Assembly: GCA_031310005.1 (NCBI GenBank)
Contig: CM062383.1
Span: forward strand, 186,001-250,000
Length of the DNA: 64,000 nt
From: Dactylellina haptotyla
Taxonomy: Eukaryota > Ascomycota > Orbiliomycetes > Orbiliales > Orbiliaceae
Direction of reading: 5' to 3'
Positions 11,383 through 23,882 of the stretch are shown piece after piece (within the stretch, counting starts at the first letter, position 1; each line of letters opens with the position of its first letter). The position numbers were made by a program, and so were the translations under genes. Under the pieces are notes generated by a model. The model worked only from the letters and a program-made list of their open reading frames with translations, was not told the origin of the DNA and ran no database searches.

Positions 11383-12616
11383 TTCAAATGTTCGAAGGCA
11401 TTTTTCGAAAGTCTTCTACGAACAGATGCTCCCGATACTGGGATGGGATAGGTGGAAACATATTTACACATGTGGACATCCCTTCAATGATTAATAAACT
11501 GCCTAAACTATACCCACTAGGCTAAAACTAGACAGTACCGTCGCTCGAGTAATCTACATATGTATAACTGGGGAGCTATAACTTAATGTAAGCTGAGGCT
11601 TCCTACATGCACTAAGCTGAGTAGAGCGTCTGCGATATGGGAGCGGAGTGGTGCAATACGTACAGGGATTGATGGGATGAGGTGATTGTGTTGTTGAGTG
11701 CCTCAGCCGTCCTAAAGAGAATCCCTCAACAAATACTTTAACCATCCACGAATAGAGAACGAGGAATATTTTATCAAAATTTTGATTATTAGCTATTTTA
11801 TTCGCCCTAGCGTTCCGATTAGTTAACGCATTTACCAAAAGTTTCCCGCTTTCTGCTCTTGATATAGCTTTGATATATATGGCTGAAGTAGTAGGCGAAA
11901 CCGTGGAACACCTCAGAAATGAAAGATTGGGCGATGAGACTCAAGATACAGGTGTGGATGCTTCGTTTATCAATTTGCTAGAGAGGGAGACGAACTGAGG
12001 AAGATGCTAGGGACTATTGGTGAGAGCATGATATTTGCCGTCCCGGTTCCAAGTTTTCCACACCTAAAATGCTTTCATATAAAAGCTCTGCGCCTCGGCC
12101 TTGGGCAGGCCATCCTGACCGAAATACGGTGTTGCCAAGGCGGTTGTTGCGCCTGCTTATGCCTAAGTAATACTTCTTGAAAAAGATAATCGCTATAAAG
12201 TCTCATTCAGAAGGACGAAACCTCGAATAACGCCTTGGTTATGATCGTTTGAGACAAGGAGAAGAAACGGCGCTCAGCCGTATGACGACATGAAATATAT
12301 GTTTTTGAAAATCTAGGGCGACGTGAATAAAGTATATATTAAGATTGAATTCCAAATACAATAGTTTCGAAATATAGATTCTTAGGCGCATTCGCATTTA
12401 AAAACTTGAACACAAACTATATAAATCACACATCTGGAAGCTCTTTTAGTCTATTAAAAAGACGAATTTATTCGACCATACTTTAACTCAACGGAATATC
12501 GTCCAATACCAATATATACCAAAGACACAGAACAATCAAGCTCAAGCTTAAACTTGACTACCAAGCCTCTCTAACTCTCCGGTAAAATAGCGAACAATAA
12601 GAATTAAAGTATCAAA
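11383..12616. other. Gene-free stretch
   Basis: Mostly A+T-rich sequence with only short, unsupported frames. The last few hundred bases are the promoter side of the 8-Cys gene at 12617. No mobile element or RNA gene is seen. Confidence 0.5.
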
Positions 12617-13099
12617 ATGTCGGTCAGCTCAAATAACTTTCGGGAATTCGCATACGGCCAGGACCCCGATACCGCAGTTCGGTCCTGCGTCCGAATTCCA
12701 GCTAGTGTGGATTGGGAAACGCAGTGCTACGTCGCATTGATCCCCAGCGATTTTACTCAGCAATTGGAGGATCGCGCAAGAAATTGCTGTTCGGGAACCT
12801 TCACTGTCGAGAACGATCCGGTTTGCGGATACTCGTGTGTGTCGAACCAAACCCTGCCAGACCAGAAATGGTCTGATTGCATTGGTGACTTGGACATTCT
12901 TGACCTCAGAGAACAAAGAAATGAGACAGCCGCTGGAGGTTATCGTGACGCCTGTTGGTCTCGAACAACAGTCCAAAATACAAATGGAAACGATACAAAC
13001 TCTGGTAACTCTCTTACCTTAGCAGGGGGGAGCCTGAAAACGACAGCTATTGTATCCCTTGTCTTTGGTGGCTTATTATTCCAGTTGGGCTTGTTTTAA
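12617..13099 (+). CDS. Eight-cysteine protein with hydrophobic C-terminus (paralogue 1)
   Basis: A 160-residue intronless frame. Eight cysteines (including a CC pair and CGYSC) and the sequons NQT and NET are placed as in the 159-residue protein at 18876. The last ~22 residues are hydrophobic after a short polar stretch, as in GPI-attachment signals or a tail anchor. No N-terminal signal peptide is visible at this ATG, which conflicts with the sequons and disulfide-like Cys pattern; an unseen upstream exon could supply one. It resembles a general class of small fungal Cys proteins with a C-terminal membrane segment, but I recognise no named family. The function is unknown. Confidence 0.7.
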   Translation: MSVSSNNFREFAYGQDPDTAVRSCVRIPASVDWETQCYVALIPSDFTQQLEDRARNCCSGTFTVENDPVCGYSCVSNQTLPDQKWSDCIGDLDILDLREQRNETAAGGYRDACWSRTTVQNTNGNDTNSGNSLTLAGGSLKTTAIVSLVFGGLLFQLGLF

Positions 13100-13889
13100 T
13101 TTCTATTTTTCATCAATTAATTGTCTCTGGAATTCTTAAACGCCCGATTTTCGAAAACTCATTCACGTCTTAGCATATGGAGATAGAGAAGCAAACATGC
13201 ACGATCGAGTTGCTGATGAGTGGCCACAAATGATAGCATGTATTTTAATTTAATTAATACCACTGAATTTAGTATCGGTTCAATACCGCGGTTGTTTTTA
13301 TTAAACTTTCCAATTCTGCCAGGCACCATTTTCTGCCTAGGATTCTATAGACTCAAATTCACGCACTGCACGTTTGACACGTTTGACGCGATCTTAGGAT
13401 CGCTATCCACCCCAGAGAACATGTATTTTAAGCAATAACTTATTTAGAGTAATTCAATGTTAGGTTTGAATACACTGGTAATAATGCTGTCTGGTTTATA
13501 GTTCGGATATTACTGAGTAAGAGATGTATGTAGCCGAAGCGGCAATTAATTTTTGGAAAAATATTTGAATAGACGAATACTAACCGCCAAAAAGGAAAAA
13601 TAAAAGCCTGCCGCAATAAACAAGTATGCAAGAACCTTTATATGACATAAAAAAGGGTATAACTCCGGATAAAACTCCCTTAAATGCAAGGCTCTTCAAG
13701 GATAAAATAAATTAAACGCCAATCTAACAAACTCCGGCGGAATACATCCCCTATGCATATTTCAGAGGCGCTAAGACTATAATGCTATGCAAATACACTA
13801 GAGAGCCTTTGAAGCTATCTGGCATATATATATTTATGTTATATCACCTCACTATGGAAGCGTTCGAAGCGCGATGATCATATTCTCTC

Positions 13890-14198
13890 TTAAAATGAGG
13901 CGCAGCATTGGATCCAATCCAAACAGCACGACAGGCACTCGCAGGAGCACCCGCAGCAGTCAAGGCAACAACAGCAACATCCTGAATCCGATGCATCTCT
14001 CGTACCAGTTTTACCCTTCTTGCCTGAAGTGCTCGATGAAACGGAAACGGCTTGCATGGGTTGAACAGATTGATATGTTGGTAATTCCATTCCGCCTGTC
14101 GTATGCGCTGGTGGAGGAGATGTGATAGTAGGTTGATTTTGGGGGAGGTTTCCATAATAGGAGGCATTCTCGCCGATGGGTGCTGCTTGAGAGCTCAT
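13890..14198 (-). CDS. Small CYSTM-like protein with Cys-rich tail
   Basis: A 102-residue frame. The N-terminal two thirds are polar and Pro/Thr/Ser-rich. Residues ~75-102 carry about 13 cysteines in clusters (CCCCC, CC, CC) with Leu/Trp between them, ending CASF. This is the layout of CYSTM-type proteins, whose Cys-rich C-terminal module sits at or in membranes; palmitoylation is a further possibility. The ATG at 14198 is preferred because MSSQAAP gives a normal CYSTM-like N-terminus; an in-frame ATG at 14300 would add 34 hydrophobic/basic residues. The role of fungal members is poorly known; stress response is reported for the CYSTM class. Confidence 0.6.
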   Translation of the reverse strand: MSSQAAPIGENASYYGNLPQNQPTITSPPPAHTTGGMELPTYQSVQPMQAVSVSSSTSGKKGKTGTRDASDSGCCCCCLDCCGCSCECLSCCLDWIQCCASF

Positions 14199-15279
14199 TT
14201 TGACGTTCTGCTTAAATATCGGGATAAGCTGGATAAGTTGTCTAATAGGTAGAAGATAGCGCAAGGTCGATAACTTGTGTGGTTTTAAATACTTCGGCAA
14301 AAGATTAAAATGGTGTATATAAAAAGCAGTCTCGTCTTATTGACAGAAGCTTTTAAGTTATGCAAGTAAGGATATTCTATTGTGTTTAATTGTATGTTGG
14401 GGATGTGTGCTTGTAAAATGAAGTTAGGGAAACAGGGCACGAAGATATCGTGAATTTATAACTCGATTTCATGAATCCCAAGTTCTTGTTTAATTCAACC
14501 ATGTCTCCATCACGGTCGTACACGAGGTACCGTTGAACCTCATTATTCCAAGTTTAGCCTTGAGCTTTGTAAGAATCTTATTTCAACTTGGCTCTGTGGC
14601 CATGTGGGACCTTGGGCGACGTGTTGCTCACGGGAATCCTGGGGCTTATCACGCTGCAGAGCCACTCGGCAAAGCAGGCCAAGCGGGAGATCACTCTATT
14701 TGAGCCTCCTAACGCATGGATTGGCACACCCACCAAGAATTCCAAGCCTAAATTTAGGTCAACCGCCCCATGTTGAGGGTTTGTAATGTGGACGGAGACT
14801 TAGTTTGCCTACCGGAGGGTTTCCGGATTGTGCTTGAAAACCGCCGGAGAGTTCGCTTAGTCGACCCGGCGGAGAGTTGGTTTAAGATTCACCGCGCGAT
14901 AAGTTACCGCAGATTCTTTAATCTTAGACAGCTTGGATTCCGAAGTGCGGCGATTAAGGGAATTTGTACTGCTAGTACGAAAGAAGGCTATTTGTAACAT
15001 TTTCTCCATAAATGCCCAGGAAGTTTGTCTGTGACTGATTAATAAGCGCGATAGGTACCTGTGTTGAGACAGGAGCTATGCTCTGAACCATAGGCACGCA
15101 CAAGCTGCAGGCAGTTTATAGGACTAAAGGCAACATGAAGGTAAGCTATATTGAAAATCGCGACTATCGCATAAAAAAGTTTGGTTATACATAACGTTGC
15201 TTTGTAGAATATTTTCAGAACACTTGATTGATAGAGCTGAGTTTTCTTGGGGATCCGTCATCCAGTTATTTTGTCCTAT

Positions 15280-16937
15280 TCATGCTTTGATCATTCGCCT
15301 TGCGTCTTTTGCGAGTCTCTCTAACCATTTTTGTGCGAGTTCATCGCTCACAACATCCTCCTGATTCAGGAACTGTTCTACGCATTTTTCTTTGGTATCC
15401 TCCCATACCTCCTCTAATTTGTCATTAATGCTACTTGCACCATCGCACACTAAATCCCAGGCGCAGCTCTGGATCTCTTCCCACTCCTCGTCGCTTTTTG
15501 ATTCTGGTTTGTATTCATACCCTTGGGAGCAATGCTCGGGAACTTCCAGAAGTTCCTGAAATATCAGCTCGATTGCCCTGTCTACACTCTTTACTGATTC
15601 ACTTCTGTTGGCAATTTCCCTGGCGTAGGAATCGGACACTGGTGATTTAGCATTGAGAATTTTCTCCTGAAATCTTGCAATAGCTTTGTAGGTTAGCATA
15701 TTTGCCCGGTTGCATGCAACGCTCCGCCGAAAGTCAGGTCGGAGCATCTTATTTTTTTGATAGATGCATTCTGTTATATCAGCGGGCAGGTACCATCTTT
15801 TCGGGTCGCCGACGACCTGGGCCTCGTTATCATCAAGAGCGCAGGATTTCAAACTTGTGACTGCCACTTCTTTTAGAAAGAGTTTGTCAATTTTCTGCGC
15901 TGCTTCCTCGGCATCTACGAAAGCCTCCATCTCGAAGTATGGATATTCTGGTGATTGCATTTTTAGAGTTTCAAGCCCGGGAAAAGGGCATGCGGCAAAC
16001 TGCCTCCACCAGGTTGGCGAAAGGTCGCCACCAATCTCTAGTGTTCTCACACTCTCTGGAGGAGTAAGGAAAAAAGATGGATGAAAGAGAAATTCTGATA
16101 GAACTAGAGTTTTCAGATACCGCATATTGGTAAATGTATTCTGAAGCTTTTTGAGTTCTTCGGATATTTCGGTCGCTTCTGCAAGTTTAAAAACGTTGTA
16201 TTTGCAAAAGTGTGTGTTCCAAGAAAAGTATTGTAGATTGACGAGTTGAGAAAGCAGTTTCGTTAGCTCCTTTATATGCTCTACAGTTGACGAATCGTCG
16301 GTGATGGACCAAGTTTGCCTAGTTTCGCTCTCATGGTAGTGGACAAGCAGTTCGTAGCGGGTAATCTTTTCCAAATCGAGAATCTTGGGTATATCCCGGA
16401 CGATGGAAGCTTTGAGATATATCGAAAATTCTTTTGGGGTTTTCGTCTTGGAATATTTTATCAATTCAAGTAGGACAACACTATCCTCCAGAGAATAGTA
16501 ATACATTTCCCCCGTATCTGAAAATATTAAACCTTAGCAATCTTACTTCCGGATGCATTGCCAATTAGAGGATGAGTACAATCTAGAGTATCGGATTTCT
16601 TACCCCCACATTGTAGCTCTAAGCTCACTGTCCGGGGATTCAGTTTGCCAGTCTCAAGCAATTTTGCTAGTGGTTTGTACCAGTCGAATATGTATAGATG
16701 GAGGAACTGGGTATGCTTGAAGCCCAATTTATCGGCGCCGTCTTTCTTGACCCGCTTTGCCAGGTCAGAGGCACCGCTTTGCCAAGGGAGGTCTAGATAA
16801 GACCATAGTTGAATATAACATGCAGGATAGATAGCTTTACACGTCTGAAGAACGGAGACAAGGTCTCTATTGCCGAGATAGCTCAAAATGAGATACAAGA
16901 CCTCTGGTGTTTTGGAGAGTTGGATAAGGGATGCCAT
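15280..16937 (-). CDS. F-box-like protein
   Basis: Two exons (16937-16604 and 16517-15280) join in phase across an 86-nt intron into 523 residues. Residues ~9-50 fit an F-box (PEVLYLILSYLGNRDLVSVL, then W and YLDL), which in known proteins binds Skp1 in SCF ubiquitin ligases. The rest is helical with leucine-spaced segments that could be degenerate LRRs; no zinc or kinase motif is seen. A competing donor nearer the acceptor would give a 29-nt intron, too short to be likely. It would act as a substrate receptor if the F-box is functional; the substrate is unknown. Such F-box genes are often numerous and variable in fungi. Confidence 0.75.
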
Positions 16938-18875
16938 GTTTCATAGTGTGGTGAGGTTGATTGCGAGAATAGAATCAATACGGAGGTCCGTATTCAATTT
17001 TCAGGGTAAATGATGGCCAGGTGAGAATACTTGATTCGAAGAAACCGATTTTATTTTTTTTGGAACAATTCAAGATGGATGTGACACTAGCTGGATGCCC
17101 CGCGAAAGTACGGATGAGGCACGTTGCGTTGAGCACTGGAGGCCCATGTTAGTATGAGCACAGTTTGCAGATTGAGTGCTGGCCAGAAAACAGTATTCTC
17201 GCGTCATGGCCATATAGCGTAAGAGAGAAAAGCGTAGGTTCAATGCAATGTATAATCATTAGTGGACATGGAAAGAAGGTGACATATTGATTCTCTCTTC
17301 CGATCTATGTGTAATTGAGAACTGATTGCTACTGGCGAACTTCGAAGCACTTGTCAGCGTCAGCAGGTGTCGCACTACAGCTTTCTGTGCCCGAGGATGT
17401 GTTGAGGAGAATATTAATATGAGGGTTTCGCTCGCAGAGCTTGGAATCTGCATTGATCTTAAATTTCAGCTTCGATTTATAACTCAGCTGGTCGTAACAC
17501 CGACCTTCGTAGAATTGTAGTTCTCTAGAACCTTGCGATTTTCACGCCGATATTTCTTTATATATAATTTTGCAAATTTTGGAAGCCCGCCAATGAGCCA
17601 GTCATACGAAAGCCTATCCGCACGTGTATATTAAGCACTTCTAGTTCAGCGGGAGAGTGCCCGGATCGGAACGACCCGTACCTGGCTATTAATATATTGG
17701 CATTTACCTAAGTGCTTTGGAAAACGCTTTTGATAGTAGAACCCGGGTCAAATGAATGTTCATAACCGCTGGTATGGGTATGTCTCGATCTCGAGTCCCT
17801 GTAACTGATCAGATCTCAATGCCCATATTGAGAAGCACGGTAAACCGCTTATTTTGCCCGGATCGGAAATTGGAACAGACGGCCCAGGCACGTTAGAAAA
17901 AGTCTAACCTAAGTCAATCGCACACGCCCACTTCTTGGTTTTATGCCAAACCAGAGAATCGTAGATATGCAATCGCCCGACTCTGAATAATATCCGCAAG
18001 CAATTTTTCAGGAACCCCCACGCACGGGCATTTAAGCTACAAGATATCAGCGTTGATTTTCCCGTCCAATTCAAACTTATTGCTTAAACTGGATCACCAT
18101 TTTTAATTTTTGCGATGAAAAGTTTTTACGATTTTCCCAATGACCTTGTAAGGCGAACAGAGCCGATGCATTTTCTCGACAAAATAAAAAATTGGCCTTG
18201 CCAAGGAATCGACACAATATGCTTACTTCCAAAAAAAGAATGAGCGGGTAAAATTCTAGATGAAAGCACAGGATCGTAAACATAGTGACTTGGGAAAAAA
18301 CAAAGTAAAGATATCAGATACCAATCAGCATCCCGTATAACCTCGCGAGCTCGAAAAGGAAGATGCGTTGGAGCGGCAAAGGCGCTTGTTTGGGAGCGAA
18401 CAAAGCATTGGCATCATTGTCTAAGCCCCCAAGCAGCTGCAGTCGGACGCCCCGCAGTCAACCAGGCTTGGTGAAAATGATCTTAGTTTAATTTACGAGC
18501 ATGAAAGCTGGCTAATAAACCGAAGAAACAAAATCAGTGTTTTCTGTGCCGCTATAACTCAGAAAATATATAACTGCATGCAATATTTCCAAATATTGGA
18601 ACTCGTCAATTGTAAGTCCTCTACATTGTCAACTTGATCTCTCGTACCTGCTTCGTATTAAACGCACCGAGTATCATCAATTCTCATATAGTCTTGTTCT
18701 TAAAATAACGACTCCTATTATCCTCCAATCTAGCCTACAGAAATCTAGACCCTTCCTTTCGTTGACTACGATATTGCATTGCAACCCGACTTTATTCAAT
18801 AGCGAATACAAACCGAGAAAGAGAGAAGCGCAAACCTCTACTCCAAGTTACTTTAGCAAATTTAGATTTCCCGAA
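16938..18875. other. Gene-free stretch
   Basis: About 1.9 kb between the divergent F-box and 8-Cys genes, so it should hold both promoters. Only short unsupported frames occur. No repeat, mobile element or convincing tRNA is visible. Confidence 0.5.
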
Positions 18876-19355
18876 ATGTCGTCTCAATACCGAGATTTTT
18901 CATTCAACCCGGTGACCCGTACCTACAATCGCACTTGCGCTAGAATTCCGCTTGACGACTATTGGCAATCGCAATGCTACGTTCCCTTGATGGCCAGCGA
19001 TTTCACTGAAGAACTTGAATCACGCGTACGAAGATGCTGCGATGGGGAACTCATCATTGAGCAGAACCCAGTGTGCGGTTACAATTGTGTATCGAATCGT
19101 ACCCTCGATGAAAACAATCAGAGGGGAGATTTAAAATGGTCTACATGCATAATGGCAGCAAACATAACTGGACTTCGACGCGAAAGGAATGAGACAGGCT
19201 TTGCTCCCCATTGGAAGTGCTGGGGTAGACCTGTGCCAAAAAATTCTGCGGCTCATTCTGATTTAATCGGGTTTAAATCTGGAAGCGGGTTGATGACTGC
19301 CATCACTGTGTCGCTGCTGATAAGCAGCTTAGCATTTCAACTCGGCTTCCTGTAG
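18876..19355 (+). CDS. Eight-cysteine protein with hydrophobic C-terminus (paralogue 2)
   Basis: A 159-residue frame from the ATG at 18876, chosen because it aligns with the start of the paralogue at 12617; an in-frame ATG at 18762 would add 38 unmatched residues. Shared features are the eight cysteines, PVCGYxCVSN, the sequons NRT and NET, and a hydrophobic tail ending FQLGFL. The two proteins have diverged over most other positions. As in its sister, no signal peptide is visible at the start. Possible GPI- or tail-anchored surface protein. The function is unknown. Confidence 0.7.
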   Translation: MSSQYRDFSFNPVTRTYNRTCARIPLDDYWQSQCYVPLMASDFTEELESRVRRCCDGELIIEQNPVCGYNCVSNRTLDENNQRGDLKWSTCIMAANITGLRRERNETGFAPHWKCWGRPVPKNSAAHSDLIGFKSGSGLMTAITVSLLISSLAFQLGFL

Positions 19356-20127
19356 TTATGCAAAACAGTTGACTTGCTGACAGATATTCTTCAAATTTTG
19401 TCACGTTTCTATATAGCTATATCTGCAGGATTTTCTTTTTTTCTTTCTTTAACTCTCTTCCACTCGCACACTCGTCGTCTTTAAATCGGTGTACTGCAGC
19501 ATCATTTTCTTTTGTTTCCTTGTTACATTACAATGTGGGAGTTAAGGGTGGTTTATTTTTGCTGATGGTTACCAATTGTATGGATAGGAGTTTCTCAAGC
19601 AATTCAGCGTATGATTATTCAACTACTTAAGCAGCGATCCTCCCAGGTCAGTCTACGCACGCGTCATGTTATTTCGATTCAAATTCAGATCTCATCGCGT
19701 CAACTCTCAGCAGCTGAATATAGTAGCTTCAATCAGACAAGTAAGAGAGCGTTAAAATTTGTCTATAGGCGAGCCCCTGGGCCCAACCTCAAACAAATCC
19801 ACGAAGCCGGCCTCGCTACTAGTCGACATCGCACTAGCATTTTGCAAGTTAGGAAGGTTTCGCGCGCGTAGTGCTGCGGAATGGCATCATTATGCATCAA
19901 ACAGTGCATGGCCAGTTGTCCGTGTTGCAAGCTATCTGAGCTTGGAAGCCTTCGGCCAGGGTAACCGGGTAACTGGCAAGTGAAGCATTCGTGGGAAGGA
20001 ATGCGAGAGAAAAAATGCTTGAAACTTCCAAGCGCTTGCGAGCTCAGAGCTATCTTTCCTTTTGCATCCTCTTTCCTGCGCGTGAGACCCCTCATCCACC
20101 GTATGCTCGTGGCTTCGAATCTTGCAA

Positions 20128-20328
20128 ATGCCGTGCAAATCATCCATCTCCCCGCCCGAATACGCCCGAGACAACACCCCACGGTGGGTGTGGGATATAA
20201 TCGTCCGCCGACGGTTTGATTATGAAGAGTTTGTTCTAACGCCGACATTTATCCGCTGGGAAAGAACCACATACGAGTACAGAATGAACTGGGCGACCCA
20301 CTCGCAGCCAAGCTACTACAGTGTGTAG
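20128..20328 (+). CDS. MPC-family small protein, subtype I
   Basis: A 66-residue intronless frame starting MPCKSSISPP. It shows the full subtype I pattern: MPCK, Pro at 9-10, DNTP at 15-18, then the core VWDIIVRRR at 21-29. A second Trp and Tyr-rich stretch follows. The closest relatives here are the frames at 23883, 24563 and 25056. There is no signal peptide. The function is unknown; the basic core could bind nucleic acid or acidic protein, but that is speculation. Confidence 0.6.
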   Translation: MPCKSSISPPEYARDNTPRWVWDIIVRRRFDYEEFVLTPTFIRWERTTYEYRMNWATHSQPSYYSV

Positions 20329-22854
20329 TCCGGCCTAGACGAAACATCAGATATCAACACATCAAGGACTCGGCTGGCCTGAAAGTAGGTAAGGGATACA
20401 ATTCAGATTGCGAACTAAATGTGGTGTTAATTTCTGATCTTCTCCAATGCCGGTGTGTAGTCACAGAGACTGCCTGGCTTACCGGAGGTACCAAGGTTTG
20501 GGTCTTAGCAACTACAACGTGCCAACCCATGCGCTGACCTGGTGTTGTTGCATGTTGGAGGTGGTATTTTGAAAGGAGATAACTGGAACTGTTATCTTGA
20601 GCCTTTTTAGCGGAAATAAACTTGGGATAACCAGAACGGTTTATTCATCAAGTTCTCAAGCTGCTTGATTCTGGGTGGCCTCAGAAACTGTTGCGACTAT
20701 ATGAGCGATTTTTGGTGGCGGTTTCTAAGGCAAATCTCCTGTTTTGCCTATAGCGTTCCTTGTCCTATTCGCAAGCAGTTTGTATGTAAATAATTCGGTA
20801 GTCAATATATATGGAAGGTAAGATGATACCAATATAGAAATATTTTATCTACCTGGGATACAAATTCATAACGCAGAACGATAGATATGTGAGCCTCGGA
20901 ACTTTACTACTACATAAATTGAATTGATATCACGCAAATCTACTATTTGTAGTGCGTGTGAAGGAGCCCATTTGACTGTTGAAATTAACGACAGTTTTCA
21001 ATAATCTACTTTGAGACTTAAGTCTAACTGTTCTTAACCTCGTTCTCTGCTTCGCCTTGGCAAGCTTGGTCTTATGGTCTGTTGCGGCGGCTATAATTCT
21101 AGCGTCCTTTGAGTTTGTGACAGCTTTGATTTGCGCTTTAGCCTTGTCTCGGATTTAGCCACTAATAGCAGAGGCCTGATAATTATAGTCTTGCGTTCGT
21201 TTCAACATCATTGTAACATCAACTTGCAGCTGCATTGTTAATACCATCGGTAATGTTATCGGACGCATCTGTAGCGGGAAACCGAGTGGTCGATTGCGTT
21301 TCAACAACATGGAAGGGAATACAAGCACCAAAATGACCGTTCTTTGCCACATTTTCGCAGCGCATGATGCACCTTTTTGGTAGACCAAAGGCCCCAACAC
21401 ACCTTTGATCGGATGGGGATCGGATAGCAGGCAACTATTACCACTGAATGCTAATAGCTCCATTGAATTCCAGGTCTTCAGGAACTCGGTCAGTTCCTGC
21501 AGGAGTGTTCTATAGGCCCCGGTTGTTCGCTTACCCTGTAGGATTAAGATTTCATTTATAAGAGCAGCCGTCGTCAAGGTTTACCTAGCAAATCATGGCT
21601 TTAAACCAGCCTCCGGCGAATACTTTGGGGATCTTATTGTTTACCATATTAATAGCAAGACACTTCTATAGGATCATGGCTCGTAGAAACAATTGCTCTT
21701 CTAGATCTTTGCAGACCTCATTTACATAGATTTATAAAGCTTCGAGCTGCAGTAGAAGTCTTTCAGATAGAAAATTGAAGACATGCATCCGTTGGGCCAA
21801 TATGTTCAGATCTTATTGGACCATTTGCTTCTCTTGATCACCGGAACGATCTGGCTGTTAAATACGGCCTTATCGCGCTGAAATGATAGTTGAGATTCAC
21901 CTTTGCGGTCTGGAGTTGGAACTAATTCCAAGCCAGAGTATGCCAACGATACTCTTATCTGCGTCTCCAGTAGCTGGAAAACGTGCTATGAGCGAAAGCG
22001 ATCTGAGGTGCCATTGCTAAAATGACATCAGTATTCTAGCTGAGATATAGATATGATATTAGATATACTTGATCTAGGCAAAAAGCCAAAAATAATTATT
22101 ATTATTTACAAAGTACAAAAAAGACTTACAGAAGAAATCTTGAATGAATAACGAAATATGTTTCGAGAATGGAGGAGGGCATGAGAGGCATATCTAGCAA
22201 ACGACCAAAAGAGAGGTTACCCTTGGGGAAGAATTGCTATTTTATGCTCACCAGATGCTCCTTCATTGACTCGTTCACGAACGACATCTTGGTCAACATG
22301 ATACCAAGTTAAAAGGAATTTGGATACAATACTTCATTCTTGAGACTCTCCAAACCCGGAGTGAAACTCTACTCGGAATAGGTATACACCAATATTACTA
22401 AAAGATAGCAAAATGTTGTATCCGCCTTGTTAACGGGTATTACCATGGTTCGTAACATCGCGACCATCGACTGGGACTGTCTTCAAGCTTCGAAGCTGGG
22501 GCCGCGTTGTGTTGGGGGTGTCGTCCCTGCCAAGCCCCAAATACGACAGCCTTTGTGTCGGTTCGCCAGCTGCGTTTCTGGCTTTCCGACTGCGGGCGTT
22601 TGTGCCAAATTGGTTGCGCATCTGGCCTCGGGTGGCCCTTAAAGGGTCAGGTCGAGCCATCTCCCGGGCTGCTAACATCGATGTTAAGATCTAAAGTTCA
22701 AGTTCCGAGTTTACGCATGTTATCTGCATCCGCACCAAAAATCAGACACCGATAGATAACACTATTGGCATCATTGCGAATCGCCGAAGTTCCGAAGTTT
22801 CGACAGCCAGTCTATTAAGCAATTGGCAGCACTGTTGGGACATCTTCCTCCAGA
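20329..22854. other. Gene-poor stretch
   Basis: About 2.5 kb with no intact gene. A decayed minus-strand frame lies inside (listed separately at 21155-21577). The rest has many stops on both strands. Confidence 0.45.
21155..21577 (-). pseudogene. Possible decayed coding relic
   Basis: A minus-strand frame of 140 codons with protein-like composition in its first part (LQELTEFLKTWNSMELLAF looks helical). An overlapping frame and sequence to about 21000 also look coding-like but are broken by stops. I do not recognise the protein. It may be the remnant of a larger gene inactivated by mutation, or chance. Confidence 0.22.
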
Positions 22855-23118
22855 ATGCCTTGCAAGTCGACGTTGACCCCATCAGAAAACCTTACAAGCA
22901 TCATACCTTTCGCATATTGGCAGATGTTCATGGAACTCCGATTCCAATTCGAAAATCGCCTTAACCGGACTTTCTACCGGCAAGCGGATGCAAAAAGTCC
23001 CCCGACTCGCCAGCCCGGACGATTGAAAATGGCGGCCATCGAGGAGTTCGAACGAAGCACCGTTGCTCACTTCGAGGCATATGAGCGAAAGAAGGAGATG
23101 TTTGGGATGAATTTCTAA
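22855..23118 (+). CDS. MPC-family small protein, subtype I
   Basis: An intronless 87-residue frame starting MPCKSTLTP. The core position is occupied by YWQ at 21-23, followed by an aromatic/basic segment. The C-terminal half is a charged helix rich in Glu, Arg, Lys and Phe. No signal peptide or membrane segment is present. It differs from its neighbours in most positions between the motifs. The function is unknown. Confidence 0.5.
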   Translation: MPCKSTLTPSENLTSIIPFAYWQMFMELRFQFENRLNRTFYRQADAKSPPTRQPGRLKMAAIEEFERSTVAHFEAYERKKEMFGMNF

Positions 23119-23882
23119 GCGACCGCCTGCTCGCTCCTAACCACAAAAATTTGTCAGTGGGCATATCCTTGTCGAATGGCCATTGCATTGTCAGAATTTG
23201 GTGCAACAAGACGCAATAATTCCCAGCTAGTTTGTTTGCTATTTCTTCTACTATATTGGATCATATTTTCTTCTATATCCCACTCAATTTGTCCTTCCAT
23301 TGCATGCCTACTAGACTGTACTCAACATGCTGCGTCGTTATTTTTGAACCCCCATTGTCAACGACAGCATTGCGCCAATGAATCTACCTATGCCATATCT
23401 GGGACACCAAACCCATACAACACGTGTAAAATATGCAGAAACGGACGTGTAACCATAGCATTTAGTACCAAAAAATCCTTGGGCCGTCCTACGTAGGCCT
23501 ACTCGAGAGCTCGGACTCCATTAAACACGTCCAATCAGACCTGGCGACGCCTCGCATTGCAGGAATTGGGGGTACACTATTCATACCTTGAATGCCCGCT
23601 ACTCCCGGTTTTATTTAAGTTTCTGCATGAAATAATTTCGAATCAAGGCTACTCGATAGTTTTCGGGAGGTCTTCCCCGCGTTATGGTGCATACTTAGGT
23701 ATATGCACGAACAGCGAACTTTAACGCAGAAGGCGCTGCGCTCTACTCAACCCCATTACCGATATGAATATACATCCAATCTACCCGACGACAGACTGAT
23801 TCCTTAATATTACTTCATCTTTCGACCTCTTAAACCGCGTAGTATTCGCGGCTGCCATTTCCGACAATCTCGAACCCTCATT

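Noticed and set aside
16518-16546. 29-nt intron in the F-box gene
   Set aside because: Ends and phase fit, but the length is below the usual fungal minimum; the overlapping 86-nt intron with the same acceptor also fits the phase.
17635-17690. tRNA-like stretch (TAGTTCAGCGGGAGAGTGC resembles an A box)
   Set aside because: No B box (GGTTCGAnnCC) or matching acceptor stem could be found downstream.
20447-20572. Frame starting MPVC
   Set aside because: Cys is at position 4, not 3, and no other family feature is present; it is only 41 codons.
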